Positions 17,519-26,652 of a DNA stretch of 64,000 nucleotides are shown one piece after another (the stretch's first letter is position 1; the number at the start of each line of letters is the position of its first letter). Under the pieces are notes generated by a model. That model was not told the origin of the DNA, did not search any database, and saw only the letters and a program-made list of their open reading frames with translations. The DNA is from Vibrio lentus. Lineage in GTDB: Bacteria; Pseudomonadota; Gammaproteobacteria; Enterobacterales; Vibrionaceae. Location: positions 1 through 64,000 of the forward strand of contig NZ_MCZK01000143.1 of the NCBI RefSeq assembly GCF_002875945.1. Reading direction: 5' to 3'. The position numbers and the translations under genes were made by a program.

Positions 17519-19174
17519 TTACTTCTCGCTAGAAGATATCCAAAGCTTGTAAAAATCGCTGTAGCCAGTTTTGTTTATCTCTACGCCATGAACCTCAACA
17601 CTGTTAGACACCTTCTCTTTACCATGAAACAACGGACAAAGTAGCTTCTGTTGATAAAGCGAATGTTCAATTTGTTTCAACCTGTCAATTGGATTATCGC
17701 CACTGACGGCTGATCGAACTATCTCGCAATGCTCCTTCATCTCAGAGCTATTAAAAATAAATCTGAGTCCAGATGCAGCAAGTAACCAATCGTAAAGGCC
17801 ATAATCTTTTGGCTGTTCAATAATTTCTTCGATAAATAACAGATCTGCTGACTCACTCATTGAGCTAGGGTCACTAATATTAGGAAGCTCAACGACTTCC
17901 ATAGTGATGCCAGTCTTTGCAATAGTTTGCTGCAGCCAGTCCGCCATATCTTGAAGCAAAGGAATCGTCATTTTAGGTCGTGTTAATACAACGGTTCCCG
18001 TCAAAGTGGGAGTGAGGAGACTGCTCGTTAATTTGCTAGGCGAGAAAGACAAGTCGTCCGTCATCATATCGGCGTCAAACTCTTTACTGCTGGATTTGAT
18101 AAACAATACCAAGCTGTCTAAGTCATCAGAGGTAATTCCTGAGCCTTCCCTGCGATTAACCGCAAGGTACGAAAGTGCATTGATAGTGGTTTCTTCTGCA
18201 ACGCCAGATCTATTAAAACTCAGGGTGTGATCGTTTAGGCCCTCGATGTCGGTAAGCGTTATCTGTTCTAACAAAGCATTTTGAGCAAAATAGCCACGAT
18301 GACGTTTTAGAACGAGGCGTTCTTCGCTCCAATCGTCTAATGAGAAAGGACCCGTTCCCATATAGGCACTGCGCCCACTAGAGAAATACGTTCGCTTACA
18401 ACGATAAATAGACGCGTGTGCACTACACAGCGCATATATAAACATAGGATTTGCATGTGCCAGCTCGATAGTCAGTTGTTTATCACCAACCACTTGAACA
18501 TCACTGACCTGCTCAAATAAAGACTGTACAGGGCCATCGATACTTTTTAACCGTAACAAGCATTGAGCAACATCTTTCGCACTTAACGTATCGCCGTCAT
18601 GGAATAGCACATTCGGCCTTAACCAAAAATGCAGAAAGCGACCTTCTATCTTCCAATGGTGTGCGAGGCTGGCTTGGGGGTTCCCCTCATGATCTTGAAC
18701 TAATAAAGTATTGTAGATACTTCTTAATATTTGATGTTCAGCGATTCTGTATGTTCTAGCAGGTTCAAGATTATCAACCCACGGGTATTGAGTAATCAGC
18801 AAATGCTCATGCTGTTCATTGAACAGACTATGTTTTTCAGTCGCTAGTGTCAGTGCCTTTATCGCTGCTGCCCCATAGCTTTCTAGAAGGCGAGGAATAA
18901 CGTTAAAGCGGCCGTGCTCTAACTGCAGCGCTAATACTTGCTCTAATGCTTCCGAGAAGCTAACCAAGATCTTAAATTGACTAAGTTTCCCTCTCCCTTT
19001 AGACGGAATCCAACAAATCCAGTGGTACTCAGATAAGCATTTCAGAACTATCGAGGTGTTTCTGCGCGAAGTCGACAGCGAATGCTCTAGATCATCGATC
19101 GTGAGATGGTACTCTTCACCTAATTCGTACTTTGTAGTAAGTTGTTGAAGTCTACGTAAGTTAGCGTCGTTCAT
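17519..19174 (-). CDS. SgrR-family transcriptional regulator
   Basis: This 551-residue protein has the SgrR layout. An N-terminal winged-helix DNA-binding domain (residues 1-110: LRRLQQLTTKYELGEEYHLT and LSTSRRNTSIVLKCLSEY) is followed by a solute-binding-protein domain of the SBP_bac_5 type. That domain shows RIAEHQILRSIYNTLL and HFWLRPNVLFHDGDTLSAKD, and lacks a signal peptide. E. coli SgrR senses glucose-phosphate stress and activates the small RNA SgrS. Many gammaproteobacteria have several SgrR-like paralogues near unrelated genes. No SgrS/SgrT-like gene is visible here. The neighbour on the same strand is bluB, 136 bases upstream of this gene's neighbour region, so a direct target cannot be named. 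Confidence 0.85.
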   Translation of the reverse strand: MNDANLRRLQQLTTKYELGEEYHLTIDDLEHSLSTSRRNTSIVLKCLSEYHWICWIPSKGRGKLSQFKILVSFSEALEQVLALQLEHGRFNVIPRLLESYGAAAIKALTLATEKHSLFNEQHEHLLITQYPWVDNLEPARTYRIAEHQILRSIYNTLLVQDHEGNPQASLAHHWKIEGRFLHFWLRPNVLFHDGDTLSAKDVAQCLLRLKSIDGPVQSLFEQVSDVQVVGDKQLTIELAHANPMFIYALCSAHASIYRCKRTYFSSGRSAYMGTGPFSLDDWSEERLVLKRHRGYFAQNALLEQITLTDIEGLNDHTLSFNRSGVAEETTINALSYLAVNRREGSGITSDDLDSLVLFIKSSSKEFDADMMTDDLSFSPSKLTSSLLTPTLTGTVVLTRPKMTIPLLQDMADWLQQTIAKTGITMEVVELPNISDPSSMSESADLLFIEEIIEQPKDYGLYDWLLAASGLRFIFNSSEMKEHCEIVRSAVSGDNPIDRLKQIEHSLYQQKLLCPLFHGKEKVSNSVEVHGVEINKTGYSDFYKLWISSSEK

Positions 19175-19310
19175 TGGATTCCAGGCTAGAGCGGTGAATC
19201 AAGTGTCATTAATATCAGCACGGGTTTATAAATTCAACTTTATACTGAAATATCAGTAACGAGCTTTGGTATTTAATATCAATATATTACGAAGACATCA
19301 AAGCCTTGAA

Positions 19311-19967
19311 TCACTCAGCTTTATTTGGATTCCACTTCCCTTCATGAATCGCTGAATTAACGTCCCTTCTTGGTAACCAACCCATGGTTTCGAGTTCAGG
19401 TTTATCTTTGAAGTGGTCTACGTATCCGATACACAGATACGCCACGATATCGATGTTTTCTGGGATATCTAATGCGTCTCGCAGTGTTGAGTCGTGAAGA
19501 ATGCTCACCCACCCTAAGCCTAGGTTCTCGGCTCTTGCTGCGAGCCATAGGTTTTGAACCGCACACACGGTGCTGTACAAATCCATCTCTTGTTTGATGG
19601 TTCTACCCAACACAACCTTTCCTGTTCGGTTGCGGTCGCAAGTCACGCAGATACCAATAGGTGATTCGACGATTCCTTCAAGCTTTAGACGCTTATACAT
19701 CGACTGCTTTTCATCGGTGAACATTTCCGCGGATTCCGCATGAGCCTGATTAAAACCGGCTTTAATTTGTTGCTTGGTTTCGATATCACGAACAACGACA
19801 AAATCCCAAGGCTGCATAAAACCGACACTAGGCGCATGGTGCGCTGCGGTTAGTACACGCATCAAAACGTCTTCTGGGATCTCATCAGGAAGAAACTGAC
19901 CACGAACATCTCGGCGAGAAAAAATCGTTTTATATACTGCATCGCGTTCATTCGGCGTAATTTCCAT
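19311..19967 (-). CDS. bluB: 5,6-dimethylbenzimidazole synthase BluB
   Basis: Flavin-destroying nitroreductase-fold enzyme of 218 residues that converts reduced FMN and oxygen to 5,6-dimethylbenzimidazole, the lower ligand of vitamin B12. BluB hallmarks are seen: the N-terminal FSRRDVRGQFLPDEIP, the flavin-binding SVGFMQPWDFVVVRD, and the C-terminal NLGLGWVSILHD and YLCIGYVD. AGGGA precedes the ATG. No other cobalamin genes lie nearby. The cell probably uses the product to remodel or finish corrinoids with genes elsewhere. Family match is strong; a related nitroreductase is the only alternative. Confidence 0.88.
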   Translation of the reverse strand: MEITPNERDAVYKTIFSRRDVRGQFLPDEIPEDVLMRVLTAAHHAPSVGFMQPWDFVVVRDIETKQQIKAGFNQAHAESAEMFTDEKQSMYKRLKLEGIVESPIGICVTCDRNRTGKVVLGRTIKQEMDLYSTVCAVQNLWLAARAENLGLGWVSILHDSTLRDALDIPENIDIVAYLCIGYVDHFKDKPELETMGWLPRRDVNSAIHEGKWNPNKAE

Positions 19968-20134
19968 ACATCCCTGTCTTATCGTCGTCTTATTGAGCCA
20001 GTATTATCCAACTAAAGTGTCTATGTTACTAGCGGTACACAAGCAACATGGTAGAATGCCGCCATTAATCTTATCCTTGTATAAGATTGTTAAACCTTTC
20101 CATCGCTATTTAGCCAAATCATACCGAGAAACTT

Positions 20135-21331
20135 ATGCCATTTTCCAAGCTTGGATTAAGCTCACCTATTGTTAAAGCCGTTGCAAAACAAGGCTATGAA
20201 AAGCCAACCTCTATTCAAGAAAAAGCAATTCCGATTGTGCTTTCTGGTAAGAACCTTATTGCTGCTGCACAAACAGGTACAGGTAAAACTGCGAGCTTTG
20301 TTCTCCCTATCTTAGAAATGCTAAGTAAAGGTGAAACACAACGTAAAAAACGCATTCGTGCTGTTATTCTGACACCAACTCGTGAACTTGCGATTCAGGT
20401 TGAGCAGAACATTACTAAGTACGCGAAGTTCCTAAACCTAACATCATTAGCGATGTACGGTGGCGTGTCTTACCAACACCAGAAAGATCGTCTTATTGAA
20501 GGCGTCGATATTCTTGTGGCAACACCAGGTCGTTTGATCGATATGTACGGACAGCGTGCCGTTCACTTTGATGAAGTTGAAGTTCTGGTTCTTGATGAAG
20601 CTGACCGCATGCTAGACATGGGATTCATCGAAGACATCAACAAGATCATCGCGCGTTTGCCACAAAACATTCAAAACCTGTTGTTCTCAGCAACGCTATC
20701 AACGCCAGTTCGTGCGCTAGCGAAAAGCGCAATCAGTGAAGCGGAAGAGATTTCTATCGCCAAAACTGACGCTTCTAAAGCGAACATCGAACAATGGCTA
20801 GTTACTGTAGATAAAGACCGTAAATCTGCGCTATTAAGCCACATGATCACTGATGGTGAGTGGGACCAAGCGCTTATCTTTATCGAAACTAAGCACGGCG
20901 CGGCTAAGTTGGTTGCTCAACTTGAAAAGCGTGGTATCCAAGCTGAAGCTTTCCACAGTGGACGTAGCCAAGCGATTCGTGAAAAGATTCTGGCTGACTT
21001 CAAGAAAGGTCGTCTAAAATATCTCGTTGCGACAGGTGTTGCTGCTCGTGGTATCGATATTGATAATCTAAGCCGCGTAGTGAACTACGACATCCCATTC
21101 CCTGCGGACGACTATGTTCACCGTATTGGTCGTACAGGCCGTGCTGATGCGTCTGGTGAAGCGATCTCTTTCCTATCGAAAGATAACTTCAAGAACCTGT
21201 GCATTATCGAGAAACGTCTTGGTCACTTGATTGAGCGTCGCGTAGTTGAAGGTTTCGAACCACGCAAAGAAGTACCAATCTCTGTATTGAACTTCGTGCC
21301 TAAAAAGAAAAGAGAACAGCAACAAGACTAA
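20135..21331 (+). CDS. DEAD-box ATP-dependent RNA helicase, RhlE-like
   Basis: Cytoplasmic RNA helicase of 398 residues with the two RecA-like domains and a short basic tail (PKKKREQQQD). Motifs in order: Q motif (KPTSIQEKAIP), I (AAQTGTGKT), Ia (PTRELA), Ib (TPGR), II (DEAD), III (SAT), IV (LIFIETK), V (ATGVAARGIDI) and VI (HRIGRTGR). The compact C terminus without a specific RNA-binding domain points to the RhlE group, which acts in ribosome assembly, mRNA decay and cold adaptation. The start is supported by family alignment. A terminator follows, so it is monocistronic. The exact subfamily is less certain than the activity. Confidence 0.88.
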   Translation: MPFSKLGLSSPIVKAVAKQGYEKPTSIQEKAIPIVLSGKNLIAAAQTGTGKTASFVLPILEMLSKGETQRKKRIRAVILTPTRELAIQVEQNITKYAKFLNLTSLAMYGGVSYQHQKDRLIEGVDILVATPGRLIDMYGQRAVHFDEVEVLVLDEADRMLDMGFIEDINKIIARLPQNIQNLLFSATLSTPVRALAKSAISEAEEISIAKTDASKANIEQWLVTVDKDRKSALLSHMITDGEWDQALIFIETKHGAAKLVAQLEKRGIQAEAFHSGRSQAIREKILADFKKGRLKYLVATGVAARGIDIDNLSRVVNYDIPFPADDYVHRIGRTGRADASGEAISFLSKDNFKNLCIIEKRLGHLIERRVVEGFEPRKEVPISVLNFVPKKKREQQQD

Positions 21332-21380
21332 GTAATTTCAACGACAGAAATGCAAAAGTCGCGTTAGCCAAAATGAAAAT

Positions 21381-21412
21381 AAAACGAAGCCACATAGGGC
21401 TTCGTTTTGCTC
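21381..21412 (+). terminator. intrinsic terminator after the RhlE-like helicase
   Basis: AAAACGAAGCC (21381-21391) and GGCTTCGTTTT (21398-21408) form an 11-bp perfect stem ending in T residues. Confidence 0.85.
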
Positions 21413-21443
21413 TTAGAAATACAAATAAAATTGAGGCCATAAG

Positions 21444-21848
21444 ATGATCACTCCTATCGCAACGAGATTAACCCGCGGCCAAGATCTAAAACTTGAACTC
21501 CAAAAGCTTGTGACAGCGCACAATATCTTAGCGGGCTCTGTCGTGTCTTGTGTCGGGTGTGTTTCTCAACTCAATATTCGTCTGGCTAATGCGAACAATA
21601 CCAAGCTAATCACAGCTCCGTTCGAAATTGTGTCTGTAATGGCGACACTAACCCCAAACCACCAGCATGTTCATATATCCGTTGCTGATGAAAATGGCAA
21701 TGTGATTGGTGGGCACTTACTTGAAGGGACGATTATCGCGACCACTGCTGAATTGATTGTTCACCGCTACGATACCTTGACCTTCAACAGAGAGCATGAC
21801 GATTCGACAGGTTACACTGAGCTCACTATCAGCGAGAACACGCAATAG
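21444..21848 (+). CDS. PPC (DUF296) domain protein
   Basis: A single-domain protein of 134 residues with the plant-and-prokaryote-conserved (PPC/DUF296) fold. Segments such as GSVVSCVGCVSQLNIRLAN, HQHVHISVADENGNVIGGHL and GTIIATTAELIVHRYD mark the family, with the conserved metal-binding His residues in the HQHVHIS/GGHL region. In plants the domain accompanies AT-hook proteins; bacterial stand-alone versions form trimers of unknown function. GAGG precedes the ATG. It lies 67 bases upstream of the exonuclease gene on the same strand and may share its transcript. Confidence 0.85.
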   Translation: MITPIATRLTRGQDLKLELQKLVTAHNILAGSVVSCVGCVSQLNIRLANANNTKLITAPFEIVSVMATLTPNHQHVHISVADENGNVIGGHLLEGTIIATTAELIVHRYDTLTFNREHDDSTGYTELTISENTQ

Positions 21849-21915
21849 ACTCAACCATAGCAACACTAAGCGCCCCATATAAAGCGATACAACCCAATAG
21901 TAATTAGGAAACACG

Positions 21916-22539
21916 ATGGATCCAAACTCCGCAGACTCCGTTATCGTTCTCGATTTCGAAACCACAGGCTTATCACCAAACATGGGTGACCGAGCGATTG
22001 AAATCGGTGCGGTTAAATTAGCTAACGGCGAAGTCGTCGACACCTTCCAGCAACTCATGAACCCAGGATTTCGTGTTAGCGGGTTCATTGAAAGCTATAC
22101 AGGGATCAGTAACCGTATGTTAAGCACGGCGGCCAGTTGCAGCGAAGTGATGGATGAGTTTGCAGACTTTATCCAAGGCAGCCAACTTGTTGCTCACAAT
22201 GCGTCGTTTGATAAACGCTTTCTTGATGCGGAATTAGACTTTATTGGCCGAGACTATACGGGCAAGTTCGCTTGCTCAATGTTGATAGCTCGCCGTCTCA
22301 TCCAAGACGCGCCGACTCATAAGCTAGGCGACCTTGTGCGTTTTAAGAATATCGACAACGACGGTACTTTCCACAGAGCTTTAGCCGATTCAGAAATGAC
22401 AGCACGGTTATGGTTATTGATGATTGATGAACTGCAAAGTGATCACGGTATTCAACAGCCGAGCTTTCAACTGATGCAGAAAATATCTAAGACCGCTAAA
22501 GGCTCGATTCCAAAGCTGCTGATGAGTAACAGAGGCTAA
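21916..22539 (+). CDS. DnaQ-like 3'-5' exonuclease (DEDDh)
   Basis: Predicted exonuclease of 207 residues. ExoI motif is VLDFETTGL with the metal-binding Asp and Glu. ExoII is LVAHNASFDKRFL with Asp. ExoIII is FHRALADSEMTA, giving the DEDDh His and Asp. It resembles the proofreading epsilon subunit and stand-alone ExoX/RNase T-like enzymes but lacks the polymerase-binding tail of DnaQ. The likely role is trimming of DNA or RNA 3' ends; the physiological substrate is not evident. AGGAAA is seven bases from the ATG. It may form an operon with the PPC gene upstream. Confidence 0.87.
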   Translation: MDPNSADSVIVLDFETTGLSPNMGDRAIEIGAVKLANGEVVDTFQQLMNPGFRVSGFIESYTGISNRMLSTAASCSEVMDEFADFIQGSQLVAHNASFDKRFLDAELDFIGRDYTGKFACSMLIARRLIQDAPTHKLGDLVRFKNIDNDGTFHRALADSEMTARLWLLMIDELQSDHGIQQPSFQLMQKISKTAKGSIPKLLMSNRG

Positions 22540-22568
22540 CTCTCTGCATTCGGTTTGGGGTTTGTCAG

Positions 22569-22600
22569 AAGGCTAGTAGCAAACAGTCACTAGCCTTAAT
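22569..22600. terminator. possible terminator hairpin between convergent genes
   Basis: AAGGCTAGT (22569-22577) pairs with ACTAGCCTT (22589-22597) between the exonuclease gene and the DUF6279 lipoprotein gene. There is no clear T-run on either side, so termination is uncertain. Confidence 0.45.
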
Positions 22601-22609
22601 ATAGCGACC

Positions 22610-23446
22610 CTACTCCTGCAGTGTCACCAGCGTTGACTTGAGGCTCTCTAACTCATTCATGAAATAAGCCCATTGTTTATCACTACTCGCTGCCGCGATA
22701 TCCACCAAGAATTTCGCTGATGTCTGCATATTCTTATCAAGCTTAGACCCCAGATCTTGCGGATAATAAGCTTCATTGTTCAGAAGCAGGTTCATAATAA
22801 TTGGCTGCGCAATATGTAAGTCAGTCTTCTTTTTCATGAGAGTGGTGAGATCTTGGTATGTATTATTTTGATATTGGCGCCAGTTATCGTTGGTATTTAC
22901 CCACTCTTGAGACCAAGTCGAAATAATCTGTTTTTGCTCTTTCGATACCGACCCTAGCCATCGCTCTAGCCTATCTTCTATCCGACTTCGATATCGCTTT
23001 CTCGAATCTTCATCATTCAATGATAATCTTTCTCCGTAATACTCTTGCTGCTTTTCTCTAAAGCTCTTTAAGAATTCGTTATCTTGCTCAGGGGTAAGCT
23101 GCATACTTAATGCGTAAATATCGGGAGAGAACTTATTAACGATTGAGCGAATATGATTTTTAGTTTGTTCACTCTGGTCAATGATAAAAGCAGGGTTCAT
23201 ATCAGAACGGTCTAGATTTTGAATCGCTTCTAATTGCGTAATATACAGCGGTAGTTGAGTTTCTTTATGCCATTGCTGTAATAAGTCGAGGCGATCTTCG
23301 AGCTCTGATTCTTGACTGTTAGATAGAGAAACAAAGTCTTCAATATAGCTAACTGCAAACCAGCTTATATTGTTATAGGCAAATTTAGTCCCGCAACCAG
23401 CGAATACAAAACAGACTAACAAGACCAACCATCGACACTTTCTCAT
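22610..23446 (-). CDS. DUF6279-type lipoprotein
   Basis: Predicted lipoprotein of 278 residues: a short basic start, a hydrophobic segment and the lipobox VFAGC (Cys at about residue 18). The mature part is almost all alpha-helical, with many Gln, Glu, Trp and Arg residues. It begins with KFAYNNISWFAVSYIEDFV, which is typical of the DUF6279 family of gammaproteobacterial lipoproteins. The function is unknown. It probably resides on the outer membrane's inner face, since there is no Asp after the lipid-Cys. No operon partner: the flanking genes are convergent or on the other strand. Confidence 0.78.
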   Translation of the reverse strand: MRKCRWLVLLVCFVFAGCGTKFAYNNISWFAVSYIEDFVSLSNSQESELEDRLDLLQQWHKETQLPLYITQLEAIQNLDRSDMNPAFIIDQSEQTKNHIRSIVNKFSPDIYALSMQLTPEQDNEFLKSFREKQQEYYGERLSLNDEDSRKRYRSRIEDRLERWLGSVSKEQKQIISTWSQEWVNTNDNWRQYQNNTYQDLTTLMKKKTDLHIAQPIIMNLLLNNEAYYPQDLGSKLDKNMQTSAKFLVDIAAASSDKQWAYFMNELESLKSTLVTLQE

Positions 23447-23740
23447 TAAACCCTCTCACGATATTCAGAAAATCCATTAACTCACCCTTTTAAGGTAGAT
23501 CTCGTTCTTATAACGCCAATTCTAGCTCTTATAAAAGTAGCCTTAATAAGCAGTGGCCGTAAAAACTTTGAGATAAATTGAGACTCAGACTTGCTAATCT
23601 CGCTATTTCGGCAAATGATTAAACTAAAAATAATTAATGGCAGTGATGTAACTTGATTTTTATTGCTCATTTGACGTAAACGAACCCTATAAACGAATGG
23701 TTTATTTATTTTCAAATGATTAATATTTGGGAGGTAAGCT

Positions 23741-23914
23741 ATGGCCGCTACTCCTCATTATACAAGCGAGTTAGAGTACGAGCTTTGTTATTTTGACGAT
23801 GGAAGACTAACCACAATTACGATATCCGCTAATAATCGACAGGAAGCGATGACTTGGTATCTTAGCGAAGGAAGACATATCAACGATTTCTATTCGATCA
23901 GACCTGATGAATAA
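23741..23914 (+). CDS. small hypothetical protein, 57 aa
   Basis: ATG 23741 is preceded by GGGAGG at 23729-23734, one of the strongest ribosome binding sites in the window. The 57-residue product is acidic and aromatic (six Tyr, one Trp). Alternating stretches suggest a small beta-beta-alpha fold: YELCYFDDGRLTTITI, then a helix with RQEAMTWYLSEG. It has no signal peptide. I recognise no family. It sits alone between two minus-strand genes, with no terminator that I can see. Confidence 0.65.
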   Translation: MAATPHYTSELEYELCYFDDGRLTTITISANNRQEAMTWYLSEGRHINDFYSIRPDE

Positions 23915-23998
23915 ACGTTTGATACGTTACTGACTGTGGAACACCCTTTACTGCATTATCACTAGCATGACTTAGCAGTAAAGGGAGACTATCTCGAA

Positions 23999-25378
23999 TT
24001 ACTTCAGAATTCGGGCGCGGAATTGACGACCCTTCATTTTACCTGATTCGATTTTACCTAATGCTTTCTTAGCCATTGATCTTTCTACAGCCACGTAAGC
24101 ACGCATCGCGAACAAGTTGATCTTACCTACTGATTTACCATCAATGCCGCCTTGGCCAGTCAACGCACCTAAAATATCACCTGCGCGAAGTTTCGCTTTC
24201 TTACCACCATCAATCTGGATGGTTACCATGTTTGAGTAGTACGGCTTAGCGATTGGTTTAGCTGGCAACTGAGATGGTTCGATTGGCATATCCATGTACT
24301 CATCAATTTGAGCAACACGGTGCATCTCTTTTTCGCTAAAGAAGCTGATAGCTACTCCTTTGCTTCCTGCACGTCCAGTACGACCGATGCGGTGTACGTG
24401 AACTTCAGGATCGCGAGACAACTCAAAGTTGAACACAGCGTCTAGGTTATCAACATCAAGACCACGAGCAGCAACATCGGTTGCAACCAAGATAGAGATG
24501 GTTTTGTTTGAGAACTGAACCAAAGCTTGATCACGTTCACGCTGTTCCATGTCGCCATGAAGCTCGATAACGCTGAAGCCACGATGGCTTAGCTCGTCGT
24601 TTACGTTCTGTACTTCTTTCTTAGTGTTACAGAACACAACCGCAGATTCTGGTTGATGATGAAGAAGCAGTAGTTCTAGTGCGTCATCACGAGCTTCAGT
24701 ACCTTCAACTTTGTAGAAATGTTGTTGGATGCTTGAGTGATCGTGCGTTGATTCAACCTTCACCATTTCTGGGTTACGCATGATGCGGTCTGCAACAGAT
24801 TTAATCTGTTTAGGGAAAGTCGCACTAAACAGTAACGTTTGACGATCTTTTGGTGCCGCTTCAATCACTGCATCCAAAGCATCTTGGAAGCCCATTTCTA
24901 GCATGCGATCGGCTTCATCTAACACAAGTGTGTTCAACTCAGACAGGTCAATACGATCTTTCTCTAGGTGGTCAAGAATACGACCAGGAGTGCCCACAAG
25001 AATGTGTGCACCATGCTCTAGTGAACCAATTTGTGGTCCCATTGGCATGCCGCCACAAAGTGTCAGCACTTTAATATTGTGAATACCACGAGCAAGAGTA
25101 CGGATCTCTTTTGCTACTTGGTCTGCAAGCTCACGAGTCGGACATAACACTAAAGACTGAACACGGAAACGCTTAACGCGTAGGTTCTGCAGCACGCCTA
25201 AACCAAAAGCAGCTGTTTTACCTGAACCCGTTTTACCCTGACCGATAACATCCTTGCCATCCAGAATAGTAGGAAGACTTAACGCTTGAATAGGCGTCAT
25301 TTCAGTATAACCAAGAGAATCTAACGTATTTAGAAGCTCTGGCTTAAGGGCGATTGAAGAGAATTTTGAAGTGCTCAA
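23999..25378 (-). CDS. dbpA: ATP-dependent RNA helicase DbpA
   Basis: DEAD-box helicase of 459 residues that acts on 23S rRNA helix 92 during large-subunit assembly. Motifs: Q (TPIQALSLP), I (GQGKTGSGKT), Ia (PTRELA), II (DEAD), III (SAT), V (ATDVAARGLDV), VI (HRIGRTGRAG). The last 75 or so residues (KLRAGDILGALTGQGGID and following) form the DbpA-specific RNA-binding domain that recognises hairpin 92. The start appears to be TTG at 25378. The frame has no ATG before residue 26, and family alignment requires the N-terminal residues. A GGA sits about nine bases upstream. Confidence 0.93.
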   Translation of the reverse strand: MSTSKFSSIALKPELLNTLDSLGYTEMTPIQALSLPTILDGKDVIGQGKTGSGKTAAFGLGVLQNLRVKRFRVQSLVLCPTRELADQVAKEIRTLARGIHNIKVLTLCGGMPMGPQIGSLEHGAHILVGTPGRILDHLEKDRIDLSELNTLVLDEADRMLEMGFQDALDAVIEAAPKDRQTLLFSATFPKQIKSVADRIMRNPEMVKVESTHDHSSIQQHFYKVEGTEARDDALELLLLHHQPESAVVFCNTKKEVQNVNDELSHRGFSVIELHGDMEQRERDQALVQFSNKTISILVATDVAARGLDVDNLDAVFNFELSRDPEVHVHRIGRTGRAGSKGVAISFFSEKEMHRVAQIDEYMDMPIEPSQLPAKPIAKPYYSNMVTIQIDGGKKAKLRAGDILGALTGQGGIDGKSVGKINLFAMRAYVAVERSMAKKALGKIESGKMKGRQFRARILK

Positions 25379-25477
25379 TGGAAATATCCAACTGGTGAAA
25401 AACAGAGTGCATTATGAGTGTTTTTGAAAAATATTCCACTCTAATCACAGTTTTGAAGAAACATGTTAGGCGAACAC

Positions 25478-25508
25478 AAAAAAGCCAGCTTTGTTAGCTG
25501 GCTTTTGC
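25478..25508 (-). terminator. intrinsic terminator of the YdhF-like reductase gene
   Basis: AAAAGCCAGCT (25480-25490) pairs with AGCTGGCTTTT (25496-25506). A T-run follows on the minus strand just after the gene's stop. Confidence 0.85.
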
Positions 25509-25526
25509 TGCTATTCGAATTGCTTT

Positions 25527-26435
25527 CTATGGCACACCGTGGCCTTTAGATGCAACCCATACGCGATACCATTGCTCGCGAGTCAGTTCGATTTTCAGTG
25601 CATCAACGGCCGTCTTCACACGTTCAATCTTACCTGAGCCAATAATCGCAATTGGATTAGACGGTAAACGACGAACCCAAGCGTAAATCACTTGGTCGAT
25701 GCTATCTGCACCCACTTCTTGGCGAATTGCTTCTAGCTCATCACGAACGCGAATCGCTTGCGCTGAATCGCCACTGAAGATGCTACCACCACCGAGACAA
25801 GACCACGCCATAGGACGAGTACGGTTCATCTGCAGTTGATCCAGCGTGCCATCATGGGCTACTTCGAAGTTCAATGGGTTGATTTCAACTTGGTTAGTCA
25901 CCAGTGGCTTACCTAGTCGAGATTGCAGTAAGTCGAACTGGCGCGGTGAAAAGTTAGAGACACCGAAGTGCTTAACTTTGCCGACCTTATGCAGTTCAGC
26001 GAACGCTTCTGCTACTTCATCCGCATCCATCAGTACATCTGGGCGGTGAATCAGTAAGACATCAAGCTCGCTTACACCCAAACGCTCTAGAGAATTATTT
26101 ACCGATTGGTAAATATGGTGCGCGCTGGTGTCATAGTGATTGACCTTGCGATCAGGAGTGTGGTCACCACACAAGTTGATGTCGCACTTGGTGACGATTT
26201 GGATATCATCACGAAGGCTTGGCTCAAGCGCTAATGCTTCACCAAACAACTTTTCACATTGGTAGTTACCGTAAATATCCGCGTGATCAACAGTTGTGAT
26301 GCCAAGATCAATGTGCTGCTTAAGGAAAGTCAGGCGTTGTTGCGGGGTCATACCCCATTCTGCTGTACGCCAGTATCCTTGCACCAACTCAGAAAGTTCT
26401 GGGCCTTGTGGCGCTGTCGTTACTCTTGCAACCAT
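25527..26435 (-). CDS. aldo/keto reductase, YdhF-like
   Basis: Cytoplasmic oxidoreductase of 302 residues with the TIM-barrel aldo/keto reductase signature. The segment TTVDHADIYGNYQCEKLFG holds the catalytic Asp and Tyr; IVTKCDI holds the Lys; LLIHRPD, HFGVSNFSP and the C-terminal cofactor loop IIGSGKIERV follow. The HADIYG variant is typical of the E. coli YdhF group. The natural substrate is not known. An AAGGAG ribosome binding site precedes the ATG. Single-gene unit with its own terminator. A second, unrelated aldo/keto reductase (Tas-like) is at 11.4 kb. Confidence 0.87.
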   Translation of the reverse strand: MVARVTTAPQGPELSELVQGYWRTAEWGMTPQQRLTFLKQHIDLGITTVDHADIYGNYQCEKLFGEALALEPSLRDDIQIVTKCDINLCGDHTPDRKVNHYDTSAHHIYQSVNNSLERLGVSELDVLLIHRPDVLMDADEVAEAFAELHKVGKVKHFGVSNFSPRQFDLLQSRLGKPLVTNQVEINPLNFEVAHDGTLDQLQMNRTRPMAWSCLGGGSIFSGDSAQAIRVRDELEAIRQEVGADSIDQVIYAWVRRLPSNPIAIIGSGKIERVKTAVDALKIELTREQWYRVWVASKGHGVP

Positions 26436-26652
26436 GGGTTGTCTCCTTTATCAATACTGAACGTATCCTAAGCTCGTTTTACCGAAGGCTCAACGTATAA
26501 CAAATGGCAAAGGTAAACGCTTACTAAAAATGTGAGAGCCACAGAAAAACGAACACTTAAATAAAGAATAGCTTGCTGTCTGCCCGTGAACCGTTATTCC
26601 AAAAGGCTTGTTGACTCTAATGAATTACGAAACCATCTATAAATTGGAGCAA

